Positions 21,786-35,438 of a stretch of 64,000 nt of DNA are shown piece by piece. The stretch's first letter is position 1, and each line of letters opens with the position of its first letter. The DNA comes from Amaranthus tricolor. Taxonomy: Eukaryota > Streptophyta > Magnoliopsida > Caryophyllales > Amaranthaceae. Location: assembly GCF_026212465.1 (NCBI RefSeq), contig NC_080049.1:22154565-22218564 (forward strand), read 5' to 3'. Both the position numbers and the translations under genes were made by a program. The notes beneath the pieces are model-generated. The model had not been told where the DNA came from, did no database searches, and was given only the letters and a program-made list of their open reading frames with translations.

Positions 21786-22850
21786 TTTTTTGACCCTTGT
21801 AGGTTTTGATGATGACTACACTTAATACAAACAAATGTATTTTAGAGATCGTGTGTAGATCGATATCCAGTCTTGATAAAGATCGTTGATAGTACCTAAG
21901 ACTTGGTCTATGAACTTTGTACGTGTCTAAAATATCCAAGGAAGTTAGATAGGAAAGATTGTTGTAGGATGTCAAATGTAGACATGAGGTCTACTGTTCC
22001 TAAGTTGATAATCTGACGATATTTGTTGATGAGTAGAGACAGTGCCATGTTCCCAAGATTCAAGTCTGGAAGAATCAATGTCAGCGGAAAAATTCTGAAG
22101 AAAGTATTTGCTGGTTTTTGTTAGTTGATGTATGGGTAAGAGTAAATTGTTGCATAATTAAAGTAATGAGTTAGTTGGCAAAGGAATTTTATAACTACTT
22201 TTAATAACCGCCACATTTTCTAAAGAGGTGGTGAAAACTTCTCCTGTTTTTCTCCACATTAATACGCTTGAACTATTAGGTTTTAATTAAGAAAAACTAA
22301 CTTGCCTTATCTAGAGTATAAAATCGTAGCTTTATTACTTGCAATACAAGTTCCACTTATTCTTCCTCAATCTTAGGACTAAGGATTAAGTGAGTAGTTA
22401 TTTTTTGTATAAAAGGAAGTAACTTTTAACCGGTTATTGTGTGAGTGTAGATTAATAATAAGAAATATTCTTTTCTTAAAACAGCCAGTTAACTTAAAAA
22501 TATTCTTTTGCAACTCATTAATTTTATCCTTAGGTTTTTGGCCTTTGTAAAACGGGTTTTTGAGAGAATTGTTGTAACTAGACTTGGGGAAGTCTAGGGA
22601 AGAAGAGAGCTTCGTGTGAAGCAAGAAAAAGAGAAAGAGAAAGAGAAGTTGGCCTAGTTTTGTTTGTTTTATGTAATTGTAACGAATTGCCTAAAACATA
22701 GTAGAGAATTTGAAATCCCGGGGGGGTCGTAGTTTTTCCTTTTATTTAGGCCCAGACGGTTTCTACGTAAAAATTGTGTTGTCCCTTTCTATGTTTGCGC
22801 ATTTAAGTTTAAGCTTCTACTTCCGCAAAAAACAAGGCAAAAACGTTTAA
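21786..22850 (+). mobile_element. Sirevirus-like copia 3' LTR
   Basis: Starts TGACCCTTGTAGG after the purine tract. Its first 200 bases match 21074-21280, and about 300 match 120-414 reversed. Near 22717-22790 it has GGGGGGGTCGTAGTTTTT and GGTTTCTACGTAAAAATTG, text typical of the R/U5 end of copia LTRs. The exact 3' end is not certain (about 22790-22860). Confidence 0.6.
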
Positions 22851-22859
22851 ACGTCTAAA

Positions 22860-24850
22860 TTTATTTGTCAAAAAGGATATATATGCAAATCATTTCAACA
22901 ACATCGATGAGTTATATTACTATGAGAAAGTTATCTTTTCCTTGGACAAATGATGCTTGTAATTTTTCAAATTCTTATAGATACTCAGACCCTTCTTGAT
23001 GCAAAATACACACTACAAGCTTGTAATTTAATTGTTGCAACAAATTATCTATGTCACATATACTTCAATTTTGACTAAAAATTATCTTATTTTTTGCTTT
23101 TATTCACAATCTCACTCTTTTTTTAGTTTCTCTGGCCAATATGATGCTTGTCTAAATGAGTTTCAATTCGGCAAGCATTAATTATTGGTTTTCTTCTAAT
23201 GTGTTCATATAATTAAAGGATTTCTAAGGTAACACATATAAAATAATTAACATTGTACTAAGTGTCCGGAATAGCATATTGTAGCATACTAAGAATTAAA
23301 TGGCTCCCATACCACAAACATTGGATAGTCAAGAATTAGTTGATTTAGTTTTCTATCTTATTGGAATAGCTGAACATGAAGTCGATTTGTTGCATCTAAG
23401 AGATAAGTGAGATCTAGTTTTCATCTTATCGGAATAACTGAACATGAAGTCGATTTAGTTATAGCATATATCCAATGTTTTGGCTATCATGGATTTGAAA
23501 GATTATGATGCCCTTTTGGCGCTAATCAATAGAATAAAAATAAAAAGCTCAAGTTTTAGTTGGTGGAAAAAAAAAGGTTGTCTTGTGCCAAAGCCATGAG
23601 ACAATCAAAAGACTTTTTTCAAGAAGCCGATATTTGTACCACTTTAAACCCATATGGTATGAATAAGGAAAGTCGAGAAAAAAGAGGAACAAACTAAAAA
23701 CTCAACCCGCCAAATCTCCTCAAATAAACTATAGTTATTATAGATCCTCTAGGATAGGTCCACCCTTAGTACCATATTTTTCATTTTTAGGTTGGGGAAA
23801 ATGAAAAGGTTGAACATCACCTGACACTTTATCGTGGACTCGTGGTGGATATCATGCTCCATATAGGTCATTATTGGGCTCCCCTTGATCAATAAAATCA
23901 AGGCGGTTATTTTAACTCACCAATTTCTAGTTTAGTATGATAAAGACAATGTGAAATTTGGAATCTTGTATAAAGACCAAAGTTTTGGTAGAGAATACCT
24001 TATGATCACCCTTACAATAAATAATTGGTAAACAAAAAGTTATAAAGAATAGAAATATTAAAGTAACCGGACCTCGGTTTATGATGAGTGTACAACTTAA
24101 CTCTATAGATTCGAGAGAAAGACATCAACTCTTGGACCATAATGAGGGCGTTGGAGTGTGGCAAGAAAAGAAAGTCATCAAAACTAGAAAGAACTTGAGC
24201 AAAAGTAATACGAGACTTATTTTACTCCATAATTTGAAATGGTTAAATAAATCAATGACAGAATAAAACATAATTTAAAATGACAACTACCAACAAATAA
24301 GTAGCTAACTACCTGAGTATAATTAATATAAAAGATGAAAAACTATTGTATTTGACTAGTTTTGGATATGTGAAGTATTTGTTGAAAACGTTTTTATAGT
24401 CCAATCTATTAAGTTTTTACAAACATATCCCTTTAAGACAAGAAATGTTTGAGTGACTCTATTTGTACCACTTTTGATCCGAAAAGTCGAGAACCAACTG
24501 AATACCTAGCCCACCAAAGCTCCTCAAAGAAATTGTGTTATTATAGACCGTCTTGGATAGGTTAACCTAGAACCAAATATGTATACCAACACAAAGCTAT
24601 GATCCAGAAACCAAATGGATCAAGAAGGATTCAATCAACAACAAATACGATTCAGGATACAATTGAAATTGGCAAGACATCTTCTATGCCATCATAAATA
24701 GGTCATTAATGTCTCTACCATGGACCATCCCTCATGAAAGATGACTGAAAACGACGATGTATTAGAATTCGAACGATGTGTTTCAAACTCCAATATTGCC
24801 AAGATCGAGTGTATGAAGTTTAGTGACAAACAAATTACGCTATCAACGAT
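22860..24850. other. unassigned region with an internal partial repeat
   Basis: Two stretches resemble each other: 23630-23770 and 24455-24565 share ATTTGTACCACTTT, AAAGTCGAGA, CCGCCAAA/CCACCAAAGCTCCTCAAA and TAGGATAGGT/TGGATAGGTTAACC in order. A frame beginning MAPIPQTLDSQELVDLVF at 23300 decays after 33 codons. Nothing was identified. Confidence 0.4.
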
Positions 24851-24857
24851 ATTAACG

Positions 24858-25577
24858 TTTGTAGGAGAAAATAATGCAATAAAATGACACAAAGATTTAA
24901 CGAGGTTCACCCAACTAAGGCTACGTCCTCCGGTGTGTAGTATCTCTTATATTATCAAAAGGAGTTCAAAGAACTCTCAAATATGGAGAATTACAATAGA
25001 GAAGAGATATAGGCTAGTGTTTGGCTTGGGGTGTATTTGTGGATTGATTACAATGTGAGTATGAGAGCTCTATATATGGTACTAGATACAAGAATATCAA
25101 TAGCTCTCTTGAATACAATATTAATATAGGGTAATGAATAATATGAAATAATTCCAAGAACTTGAAAGGTCGAAAATCAGCTTCCCATGCACATCAGAGG
25201 ATCCGCTCGACCGAATCAGAGAGCACGCTCGGTCGAGCGAGTATCAGCTGCATTCTGGAGCATTCTGTCTGACCGCTCGACCCAACCTGAAGCTCGCTCA
25301 GTCGAGCGAGCTGGTCGAGCGGCTCTTCAGAGGCTTCTGACAGTATTGCTCGACTTTACATTGTAGAGCATCTTGATTCAACCTTTCTACTTCTTCATTA
25401 AGTCTCATAACTCTCACACTTCATTACCTTATTAATCCATACTTAATCACCATCATAAATCATTCATCAAAACCAAACTTAATACACCCACATTAACACA
25501 TTCATGAGATTCCATCCCAAAGGTCACACATGAATGCACCTCATCAAATGTGCACTCAAGTCACACTAATCACAACA
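24858..25577 (-). mobile_element. probable copia-type LTR with GC-rich palindromic block
   Basis: Read on the minus strand it starts about TGTTGTGATTAG (25577) and ends near GTTGGGTGAACCTCGTTAAATC and a CTCCTACA end (24858). The GGGTGAACCTCGTTAA segment is common near the 3' end of plant copia LTRs. The block at 25203-25325 is strikingly GC-rich. Exact ends are tentative, and no coding part is attached. Confidence 0.5.
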
Positions 25578-25589
25578 ATGACATTTTAA

Positions 25590-25845
25590 TCTATGGTGTG
25601 AATACCATAGGGAACATGACCATACTTTGAAACATTTCCAAGAACTCAAGAAGATTCTTGGCATATATGAAAATGAAGGGAAACTTGGTAGATTTCTAAA
25701 CAAATCGAACTTCGTGAAGGATTACAAATTAACTAATAATTACAGATTACCATTTAAATCGAAAGAGAAAAAACAGAAGAAGGATTCAAGTGGCACCAAA
25801 GCCATCATCCACATGATTATCGAAGGCTATTTCAAGTGGCACTAA
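25590..25845 (+). pseudogene. Ty3/gypsy Tat/Ogre-type gag fragment
   Basis: Translation gives LWCEYHREHDHTLKHFQELK followed by GKLGRFLNKSNFV and a lysine-rich stretch. This fits the CxxH...HxTxxC-type knuckle and the following helix of Tat/Ogre gag proteins (usual form C-E-Y-H, G-H-T, then C-L-K). Here the last cysteine is histidine. The frame ends at 25845 without the following protease. Confidence 0.5.
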
Positions 25846-25849
25846 AATT

Positions 25850-27380
25850 CACACCTAATATTGAAAGTTAAAAGTATCACAAGAACACATTAAGGTAATG
25901 AAAACAAACAAGTTATTTAGAAAGTGCAATCCTAACTTTTTCTTAACTATTAAATTTTATCTTATTTTTATGAAAAAGTATTATATGACTTAAATATATA
26001 AGAGGTTTTTAAAGTAGAATGAGGCTTTCTCATAACGATAGGGGGAGTATGGCTTATTAGACAACCAATTTCCTTAAACATGTGAATTGAACCTCAAAAG
26101 CAAGTGCATTTTTTTCCATTTCAAATCAAATCGAATACTTCTTACTTATTAATGATTAAAAAAAATTGATATATATTTTAAGGAAAAAGGTGAATTTTCG
26201 GTAATTAATGAAGCATAAGAATAAATTGTACAGATAAAATTAAAATAAAAATTTATCTCTATTGATGGTACTGAAGAAAATGAAGAAGTATTGTTTATAA
26301 ATAGAAAGGAGCAACAATGAAGACGTCACACGTTTGGTGGGAGACAAACGAGAGCCGGTTAACAAATCAAAAAATAAACCACACTTATTGCCAATGAAAA
26401 TCTTGGATTTTGTGGGTTGGTACCTTGTCAATGTCAAGCCAACTATTCATGATTAAGTCCAAAACCATTAGTTTTTTGATGAGGCTTTTCAGAAATAATG
26501 GGTCTTGTTGTTGTAAGTGTCTTTCATTGGGTGAACATTTTGTTGGTATTCCAATTAAAACTCTGTAGAACTGAAAAGAACTATTTCAAACAAAAAAAAA
26601 TGTTAACGTAATGAAAAGTTGATGTGCTGTTGATAAGAATTTTCTTGACAAGTTTAATAGTCGTGTTTATTTTTCTTTAATAATCTCATTTTATTCACGA
26701 AATTCATTTCATTGCATTTGCATTTGAAAATTGTGACATTGGGTTGAAATGGAAAACTGTGAACAAGAAACAAAAACATTTTCTGTGATTAAAATTTTAA
26801 TATCATAAGTAAGATAAATACCCTTCTTTAATATCATATAAACTTATTTTCATATTTAATACCCTTCTTTAATATCATTATCCAAACAGACTATGAATAG
26901 AATATTCATTTTGGTCCTTATTATTTATAGATCTCGATGAATATGTAAATACTAGTTTGTAGTTGATAAGTAAGATAAATCTTAATTGAATAGAAGAAAT
27001 ATGTCAGATAAAATAAAAACAGAAATTGAGTTTGTAATAAGAATAATTAAAATAAATAAATAAATTATAAAAAATAAAAAAGGCCGACATTAAATGGTAA
27101 CCTTCTTGATCAATCAATTAATGTTAAAAGACAAGAAAATGACTTTTATATATGAACACGTGAAAAACTTATTGAATTCAGTAAAACACTTGGCTGGTGA
27201 TTGGCTTATGTTTGTTACTTTTAGAATTTTAACTATTTTCTCTTTTTTAATAATAGCTCTATAATCTTATTAATGTCCCTTATTCATTCTTATTTTTTCA
27301 TTTACTTTTTTACATTGTATTTATTGTATTATTTTAATTCTAAATATCTGAAAAATTTAAAGTTGAGATAAATTGAATAC
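25850..27380. other. AT-rich spacer, nothing recognised
   Basis: No gene, RNA or element boundary recognised. Very AT-rich, with a duplicated phrase ATACCCTTCTTTAATATCAT at 26819 and 26860. Confidence 0.5.
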
Positions 27381-27382
27381 GA

Positions 27383-27744
27383 CACAGTAACAAAATTAAA
27401 TTTTCGCAACATTAGTTTTAATGACATTAAAAAATTTTCAACGATTTATATATTTACTTTAATAACTAATGGATTTTATTTTAAGTTCCACTATATAGTT
27501 TTAGTAACAATTTATTTGGCATTTAGTGATATATGTAATTGTTACTATAGTGGCATCTACATGAAACGTCACTATATCCTATTTTGCGAAAGGATTTAGT
27601 ATAATTTTTTATTGCGCCGCTAAAATGACTAATAAATATCATTAAATCTACTATATATACTATTAGAAATTTAAAGTAGTGACATTTAAATCAAATGTTA
27701 CTAAATATGTCACCCTAAAAATATAGGAGTATTATGTTGTAGTG
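27383..27744. mobile_element. CACTA-type MITE, copy 1
   Basis: Left end CACAGTAAC, right end GTTGTAGTG; 362 bp. Body matches 38586-38951 and 47791-48155, including TTTTATTGCGCCGCTAAAA-type text and CTATATATACTATTAGAAATTT. Flanking trinucleotides CGA and AGA differ by one base. Confidence 0.7.
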
Positions 27745-27849
27745 AGATTCCACTTTAACTTTATTTTAATTATAAATTAAGTATAAATTGAAGTTAAGAT
27801 AATAATGAATTAATATTCAAAAAGGCAAATAAAAACTATTGGGTGAATA

Positions 27850-28670
27850 TGTGATAATATATGTTTTCTTTATCAAAAGGGTCGACTGAGGAAAATAGAA
27901 AGTTAGATGAGAGTCATGAGACTTGAACTCAGAACCTTATATGGAGAAGGTTGTACTTGTACCAATCGCGACAAAATCCAATTCTCTATTTTTTTACTCC
28001 CTCTTATTCACTATTATTTCTCTATTTGATTTTTTTGATATTATTTATCAATTATTTTTAATTTGTATTTTACTTAATCTATAACTTATAACATAGTCAA
28101 GTACAATCTTATTTGATTCGCCTCGATATAAATTTTATTAACATCAGCATTTTATATTTTTTTAATCAAACGCAATTTGAAATTTTATGATTAAATATAT
28201 TTATTGGCGAATATGCACACACTAAATGGACAATGATAGTAAATAGGAGGAAATATTATAATTAAAAAGCAAGGCACAGCTTATTTAACCATATAATTGA
28301 GCATATACTTGAAATGCTTTTGATTCCATCAAACTCAATTATTGAACAAGTTGTAAATATAAATGATTGAAGATTAAAATAACTTAATCACTTTAGCTTT
28401 TGTAATTAATTAATTAATTGTACCATGTTATAAAAAATTACAATTCATCTAGGTAAAGACTCTATAAAGACAACCTACTAAGGAGTTATTGGGCCGCTAT
28501 GGCGTAGTAGTTGATTGCTTAAATATTGATGATTCATGGTCTTCTATAAACGCAAACTTTGTTATGTGACAGTTTCATTATAAAATTTATTTTATACATA
28601 AATTAAATAGTCTATTTAATATAATTTATTGACAATATGGGCTCATAAGAATATATTAACCTATATGTAT
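27850..28670. other. AT-rich spacer with tRNA-like B-box text
   Basis: At about 27915-27940 the minus strand reads GGTTCTGAGTTCAAGTCT, like a pol III B box, within a 100-base island. No A box or cloverleaf could be drawn with confidence. The rest is AT-rich spacer. Confidence 0.3.
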
Positions 28671-28671
28671 A

Positions 28672-28898
28672 GGCGGTGTTTGGTAAAAAGCTAATGACTG
28701 GTAGCTGATAGCTGATTACAGTGACTAATTTAACCAATTGATTTTAAACTCGCTGTTATGAGTAGCTTGTTCAAAATCAGCTTATTCATATCAATAAGTT
28801 GTTTAAACTATAGATAGTTCCACCAAACATAACATTGACTAGTTTGACCACTCAACCCTTCATTTGCATCTCAATAAGCTATTTCGCCAAACACCTCA
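28672..28898. mobile_element. small MITE with GGTGTTTGG ends
   Basis: Left end GGCGGTGTTTGGTAAAAAGCT; right end, as reverse complement, TGAGGTGTTTGGCGAAATAGCT. 227 bp, internal GCTGATAGCTGATTA repeats. Target duplication not clear. Confidence 0.6.
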
Positions 28899-29660
28899 TA
28901 ATAAATGATAAATACGTTCATATTTGGGATAGGATATATAAAATAAACGTATTCAACTCAGTCTCTACATAAAAATAACAAGTTCATGTTATTACAAAGA
29001 AACAAATCTTTAGTGTATTGATGTATTATAATCAGATGTCTTAGTAATTTTTTGTCTATAAGTACACATGAAATTGTTTACAATTTTTGTATAAGACGGT
29101 GTTACAGTAACACGCATTTTATATACGAGTTAAATAATTCAATATACAAATTATTAGCATATAAATTTCTTGCGTTAAAGTCGTTTTATCGATAGACATT
29201 CTTTGATTTTCGATGCCTCCTATTATGTTACATCTCCTTATGCTAAACAATTTTATTATGATAACACTTAACATTAATGTGTTTTTATATTCCTTTTTCA
29301 TCACATTTTCATAATAACAACGATTTTGATCTGAGATTCAAATTAAAAATAAAAAAATAAATGTGCCATAAACCTTCCCATTTTAACGGAAACTACTTGG
29401 TTGTATTAATTACTTATAAAATTTATTTTATAGAATATTATAATTATTTAACTTCATTCTTGACTTCCGCGACGTGTGTAATGATCATCAATTGAAAATT
29501 GTTTGATTGTTTCCGAATCAAGACTTGCGAAATCTGGCTTTCCAGTGAAATTGAGAATCAAAGATTCAATAAAATTAATCCATTTGATAAAGAAGTAACA
29601 ACTCAAGTACCTGCTTTTTTGTTTGCTACTTCCGCGCTTCTGAAATACCTCCTATATGTA

Positions 29661-30187
29661 ATCAGGCGTGAACACAGTTTGATTTGATCTGGTCTGACAT
29701 AAAAATTAGACTAAACTAAAAATTTCGGTTTGGAAAATTTTGGATCAAACGGACCGTTTGAATCACTAGATCATATCGTTCTACAACGATTTGGTCAGGT
29801 TTGGTCTAAGATTTTTTATTTTTATATTTTTCTCAAATTAATATGTGTTTATACAGATATTTCGTACGTACAATATCATCAAATATAATAATTCGTAATT
29901 AGATGATTGCATTAAATTATTCAAGTATATATTATTTATAAAAATAACTACATCTTGAAATATTTAAGTAACAACATATTTTTTAAAAACAATTATGAAT
30001 TTTGGTCATAGTACGGTTTGCGGTCTAATCTGGTTCAAAAAGTAAAAAATCGTTACTAGACTATAAACCGTAATTTTTTTTGAAAAAAAATCGAACTAGA
30101 CCGTTTAGACCGTAGACCAGACCAAATATTAAAATTACGGTTTGGTCCGATTTAGTTTACGGTTTAGACTAAACTTTGTTCGCCCTA
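29661..30187. mobile_element. degenerate hAT-like MITE
   Basis: Left AGGCGTGAACACAGTTTGAT; right, as reverse complement, AGGGCGAACAAAGTTTAGT. The body is full of CGGTTTGG and GACCGTTT-type motifs in both orientations, as in hAT subterminal regions. A perfect target duplication was not found. Confidence 0.5.
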
Positions 30188-30320
30188 CATATACTAAATC
30201 AATGTTATTTTATATACTTTGGCTAATGTATAAAAATATTATAGTATAGTGGATCTTATTTAAATTGTTTAATAACATAATTTCATAATGTTATCTTTTA
30301 TAATCATTAAATGTGCAAAG

Positions 30321-30321
<1 letters not shown>

Positions 30322-30403
<82 letters not shown>
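30322..30403. repeat. (TA)n microsatellite
   Basis: About 82 bases of uninterrupted alternating T and A. Confidence 0.98.
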
Positions 30404-30406
<3 letters not shown>

Positions 30407-31752
30407 ACACATTAAATTGCGTAAAAGTCAAATATAACAAGTATAATTAGCGAATAAAATATTAAAATTAAAAGTGATATTTTAATCAATTTTAATTTTA
30501 TTTTTGTTTTGGATTCTGCTTTAAAGTGTTCAACCACGATTGAGCAAGTGATGCGCGCAGACACGTCCAGACAAGACGCGATTACCAAAGCGCATATTTT
30601 ATTTTTTTAATCGCATTACATTGAATCCTAGGATTTTGTAGGTGATTGATTCATTCTTAGTATCAAGCCAAAAGCTACCGAAAGAGAGTTTTACTTTATT
30701 TTTTTTAGTGTTTTCTATTTATTACAATCAATTTTGTTTAATTTTTAAATTTAATTTAATAAATTTGTCATCTTATTCTGTTACGATATTTTAGGGTAAT
30801 ATTTGGGAAATATTTGATCAGCTAATTTTAGTATATTCTTGATTGCTTCTCCTTGATTTAAGGTAATTGATTGAACAAAATCTTTGATGTAATCTTCACA
30901 TATTTTGTAACATATATTATGGAGATCAATGAATCAAGGGCAACAACTGAGACAGCCCTTCTTCGGTTTCTACATATTCTAAATAAATATCACACTATTT
31001 TAACTTATATTAGAGTATATAATATATTATGAGGCTTCACTCATTAGTTTAAGTTTTTAATTTAGTCAGTTTTTTAACATGGTATTAGAAACAACTTAAT
31101 AAGAGGTCATGAGTGATTCTCAACCACCCTCATTTAAAGTGCATATTTAGCGCTAGATATGAGAAATGTCTGTGTTGCATTCACATTTCTAATTCAAAAG
31201 ACTCTTTATAGCTAGAGTATATAACATATTTTGTAGTCTCAATCATCAACTTAAATTTTAATTGAATTGATTACTTGATAAGAATTATATAGATAACAAT
31301 AAAAAAAATGATAAAGACATTTAAAAAAAATTAGGGGAAAGCAAAAGAGGCAAACTAAAAAAATGTGACAAATCACAGTTACAGACAATAAGAAAGATAT
31401 AAATATCTTAGAAAAGTAAATGAACAATACCCAATAATAAATTAATCCACTAATTGTAGTATAAAGATCTCTTTTCTATTGCGTCATTCTAAGAATATAC
31501 TCCGCATTCTGAATTGATACTTACAATGTGAGCAATTTATACTCAAGAATTAGATAGTTTATGTTTTTGAATATAAAAGATATGGTTTTACTTTATAAGT
31601 AAATGAAACGGTTTTGATTGATGAAAAGATTGTATATTGCCTTATTACAGTAAATCGCTTATTATAGATTGTTATTGTTTATTACTGGAGTTTGGTGACT
31701 TGAGTGCACTACTACACAATAGCATGTGCATTCATGTTGTATGTAGTGCAGG
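30404..31752. other. spacer, possible old LTR-element junction
   Basis: Around 31076 the plus strand reads ACATGGTATTAGAAACAAC, similar to a tRNA-Met primer-binding context, preceded by AGTTTAAGTTTTTAATTTAG and followed by GTCATGAGTGATTCTCAACC. This may be a dead LTR-element leader. Otherwise unassigned. Confidence 0.3.
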
Positions 31753-32086
31753 TGTAATAGGAGCGGCAATCTCGATACATAATTAACATATAATAATAAT
31801 ATTTAATACAAAAATATTGCGGAAGTCTCAAAATGGCGAACTGTTAAAAAACTTTAAATCATAAAAACTGAAACTGTTTAAAATAAAAGTAAAATATTAC
31901 ATCTGATAATAAATATTTTTTTCTCAAAATGAAAAAAAAATACATAAACATCAAGTCATCAATAAAAATACAAAAAGCAGCTAAGTTCTCGATAAATAGT
32001 AATTGTTGCGGCCTGGATCGGAACCTGAATTAAATCCTGTAAAATGCTGTCATCCATGATTGAATCGGTCAGCGCTTAACGCCAAG

Positions 32087-33062
32087 TAGAGCTGTTCAAA
32101 TGTAACCCGACCCGAAAATCCGAACTGAAATCGAAAGTTAACCGATTCGAAAATATGTTTCTTTTTTAGGTTTATCGAACCTACATTATCCGAACCGTAG
32201 TTGCGCCCGAACCGATTTACGACCGAAAATCGTAAAATCGAACCCGAACTGCGATCGATTTTTATAACCGACATATAACTGTTAACCGAGATTACTCGAA
32301 CCTAATAGTGACCGACCCGAGTCATACCCGACCCGAATCATGCTCAAAATCGAACTTGATCTAGCTAAAACCGACTTAACCCGAACGAATTTTTAATCGA
32401 AATGCGCAAAACTAATTTTTAACATAGAGGTATGATCGACTCATATTCAATCATCTTATTAGTTAATCTAATAAAGTAATAGAAATTTTAATAAATTAAA
32501 TTTTATACATACATGGTTTCATATATTTAGAGTTAATAATCAATGGGCAATGTTTATTTAACTATTTTTAATCAATTTAGATGAAAAATAATAAAACTTT
32601 AATTTTAACTTACACTCAAACAAGTAAAAGTAACAAAGTAATAATCACTAACTGATTTGCATTTTAACTATTTTGCCTTAACTAAGGGGAATCTTATCAT
32701 CAATTAAAAAATGTCTAACAACTTAATCTGATATTGACTCGATCTATAGTAATTATTAAATCGTAGCCGAATTCTACTGGAAAATAATACTTGAACGCGA
32801 TCTGTACCCGGTAAAACCGAACCAATTATTAACAGATGACAGTTCGACACCGATTGACTACTCGACACGAACTTCAACTGACACCGAACCAATGCTAACC
32901 CAATAGCTCAAATAACTAATCTTCAACCGAACCGTGACTAACCGACCTGACCCAAGTGTGACCCGCCATAACACGCATCCGAAAAAATAACCGATCCGAA
33001 ATACAAATGAACCGAATGACACCCATCCGAAACCGACTCGATCACGCGAATGAACACCTCTA
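32087..33062. mobile_element. hAT non-autonomous element with perfect 8-bp duplication
   Basis: Starts TAGAGCTGTTCA and ends TGAACACCTCTA, imperfect inverted repeats. Flanked by ACGCCAAG at 32079-32086 and again at 33063-33070. 976 bp, no transposase. Dense in ACCCGA, AACCGA and CCGAAC motifs across both ends. Small frames over it (32050-33073) are low-complexity artefacts. Confidence 0.88.
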
Positions 33063-35430
33063 ACGCCAAGCATAACTTCCTATCCGGCTCATAATATGAA
33101 AATTATACACTACATTTACAAAATAATAATTTAAGTAGGAACTTATAATTAATTGACACTACCGTATACTTTTACCATATTCTTTTTCTGTTCCATATTT
33201 TTAAGTCATTAAGATACCATTCTCGATCCTGACAGAAGTACGTTACTGCCACTTATACAATTCGGTAATCTTAATACTTAAGTAAGTTCATTTGGTTAAT
33301 ACTCATAGCCGTACCATGCATCATAGCATCAACACTAATCAAGTTTATCATTGATCAACAAGCACATCAATATGACACCTGATATATGTAAGGGTCTGGT
33401 TAGGTGAGGACCGTAGTCTTAAACCCTAACTGTGGTGGGAATCGTCACCCCTCCAATACAATTTATGCTCGAGCTCTACAGCCTACAGGATAGGTAGCTA
33501 ACCCCCTGTCTTACACCGCATTTTACGTGTCAGCCAACACGGACACTGGGATTTTACATGCCGGTCCGTGGTTCGAGATTACGTTACTATCAGGGTCATT
33601 CAATCAATAATCATTCACACAAGTACATCACATTTGTATTACTACAATTTGACTTTGACTTTGACTTTGATCAACTTAGGTGATAACCTCTTTTATTTAA
33701 TAAAATTCTTAATCATAACGTAAAATTAACCTTTATGTCTCTATACATTCATTTTTTAATTTTTACACATTAAATTTTATTTATAACTTTATTTTTAATA
33801 GTTCGCTAAATTCACACTAATAACTTAATATTCTATCAATAGTCACCAAATTAATATTTTTCACAAGTAGCTACTAAAATCTATTTCTCTTTAAATAAGT
33901 TCCCAAAATCAACTAATTAAAATTCAAGTTAAAATTGCATCACTTGGATCACTTGGATAAGTTTTCAAAATTCTACAAGTTTAGAAAAATAAGTAAACTT
34001 ATTAGGTTTGCAAAAATCAACATTCTAGTTATAAAACAAATAAAACTTATAATTTCACAAAAATCAATATTTCTAGTTTTAAAACAAGTCAAACTTATAA
34101 TTTTCACAAAAGTCAATATTTCTAATTATAAAACAAGTAAAACTTGTAATCTCACAAAATCAATATTTCACACATAGTTTGAGCGGCAAGTATACTAAAA
34201 ATACTTTTACATCATTTTATATAAATTTTGGTCAAGTAGTATTAGCAAATAAAATTTTGTACTAAATAGTGAAAAAAGTTACTTTTATTATGAACTCTCA
34301 TATATTCAAGAAACACATTTCAATATTTAATAACTTCTAAAAATTTCTCAAAAATATCTTTTTAAATTGTTATTTTATTATTATCACAAAAATAGTTGTA
34401 ATAATTTAAAATAGTAAATCAAACTCTTTTTTTTTCTATACGATAATGATCGAATGGCCTATAAGTGTTTTGGGCCCTTTTCACATAAAAAGGACGACTT
34501 AATTTAAATTATCATACTAAATCCTAGATTTAAATAATTAACATAACCACTTAAAAAAAATAAAAACTTTACACAATAACTTAAAAGTTTACTATAACCT
34601 TAAGGATAAATTTAAATCTCAAAATAAAGCATAATAACAATATTCTTAATATAACCATACTTAATAAAATAAGTTCATAAAATAACTTACTACCTTAAAA
34701 ACAAATTTGAAGCTCATATAAACATATTAATAAAGTTTTAACATAAAAAAATATAATAATATTCTTGATGTAACACATAACTCATAAACATACTAGCACT
34801 AGTTTATAACATGAATCATACTTAATATCTCTAAAATATAATTTTGCACCCAACTTTCTATACTTGTTCAAAGATTATTAAATTAACATACTAAAAAATA
34901 GTTTTAGCATACTCATACTTAATATAATCTTGGTCATAATTTTCATGAAACTAACTTTCCATTAAAACATATTAGCATATTTCATACTTTGCATATTATA
35001 AAGTAATATAATGTAAAATTCTACAAAAAAAGTAGGGTAAGAAGTTATACCATATACTAACAACAAGGATTAATACTAAGTACTGATTAGGAAAATAATA
35101 AGAAATAAGACCCTCCAAGATAGACAATAATGCTCCAAAGATAATTAATCCAAACTCTCAAAATAATGATGATCTTCTAAGCTCTCAAAATAATTAAATG
35201 TAAACTCCAAAAATAATGATACATTAAGTACCCAAAGTAATAACCCAATAATGCTCCATAATGATGATGATTTAAGCTAAATAAAGAGTGCTCTAAGCTT
35301 CATGTTCTTGAATTTCTTCAATTAATAATAAAGGTATTAACGTAGTAAGATTTTAATGAAGTGAAAGTATAAGAAAAAAATGTTAGAAAGATTTGATGAT
35401 GGTGGTGTAAGTGATCTCATGGTTAAGGGG

Positions 35431-35438
35431 TATTTATA
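35431..35438 (-). promoter_or_regulatory. TATA box of the candidate LTR
   Basis: TATAAATA on the minus strand, followed by CCCCTTAACC and a CAT-rich stretch. It fits an LTR promoter if the LTR is read on the minus strand. Confidence 0.4.

Noticed and set aside
27915..27940. tRNA gene from B-box-like text
   Set aside because: No acceptor stem, A box or anticodon arm could be drawn; it could be a SINE remnant at most.
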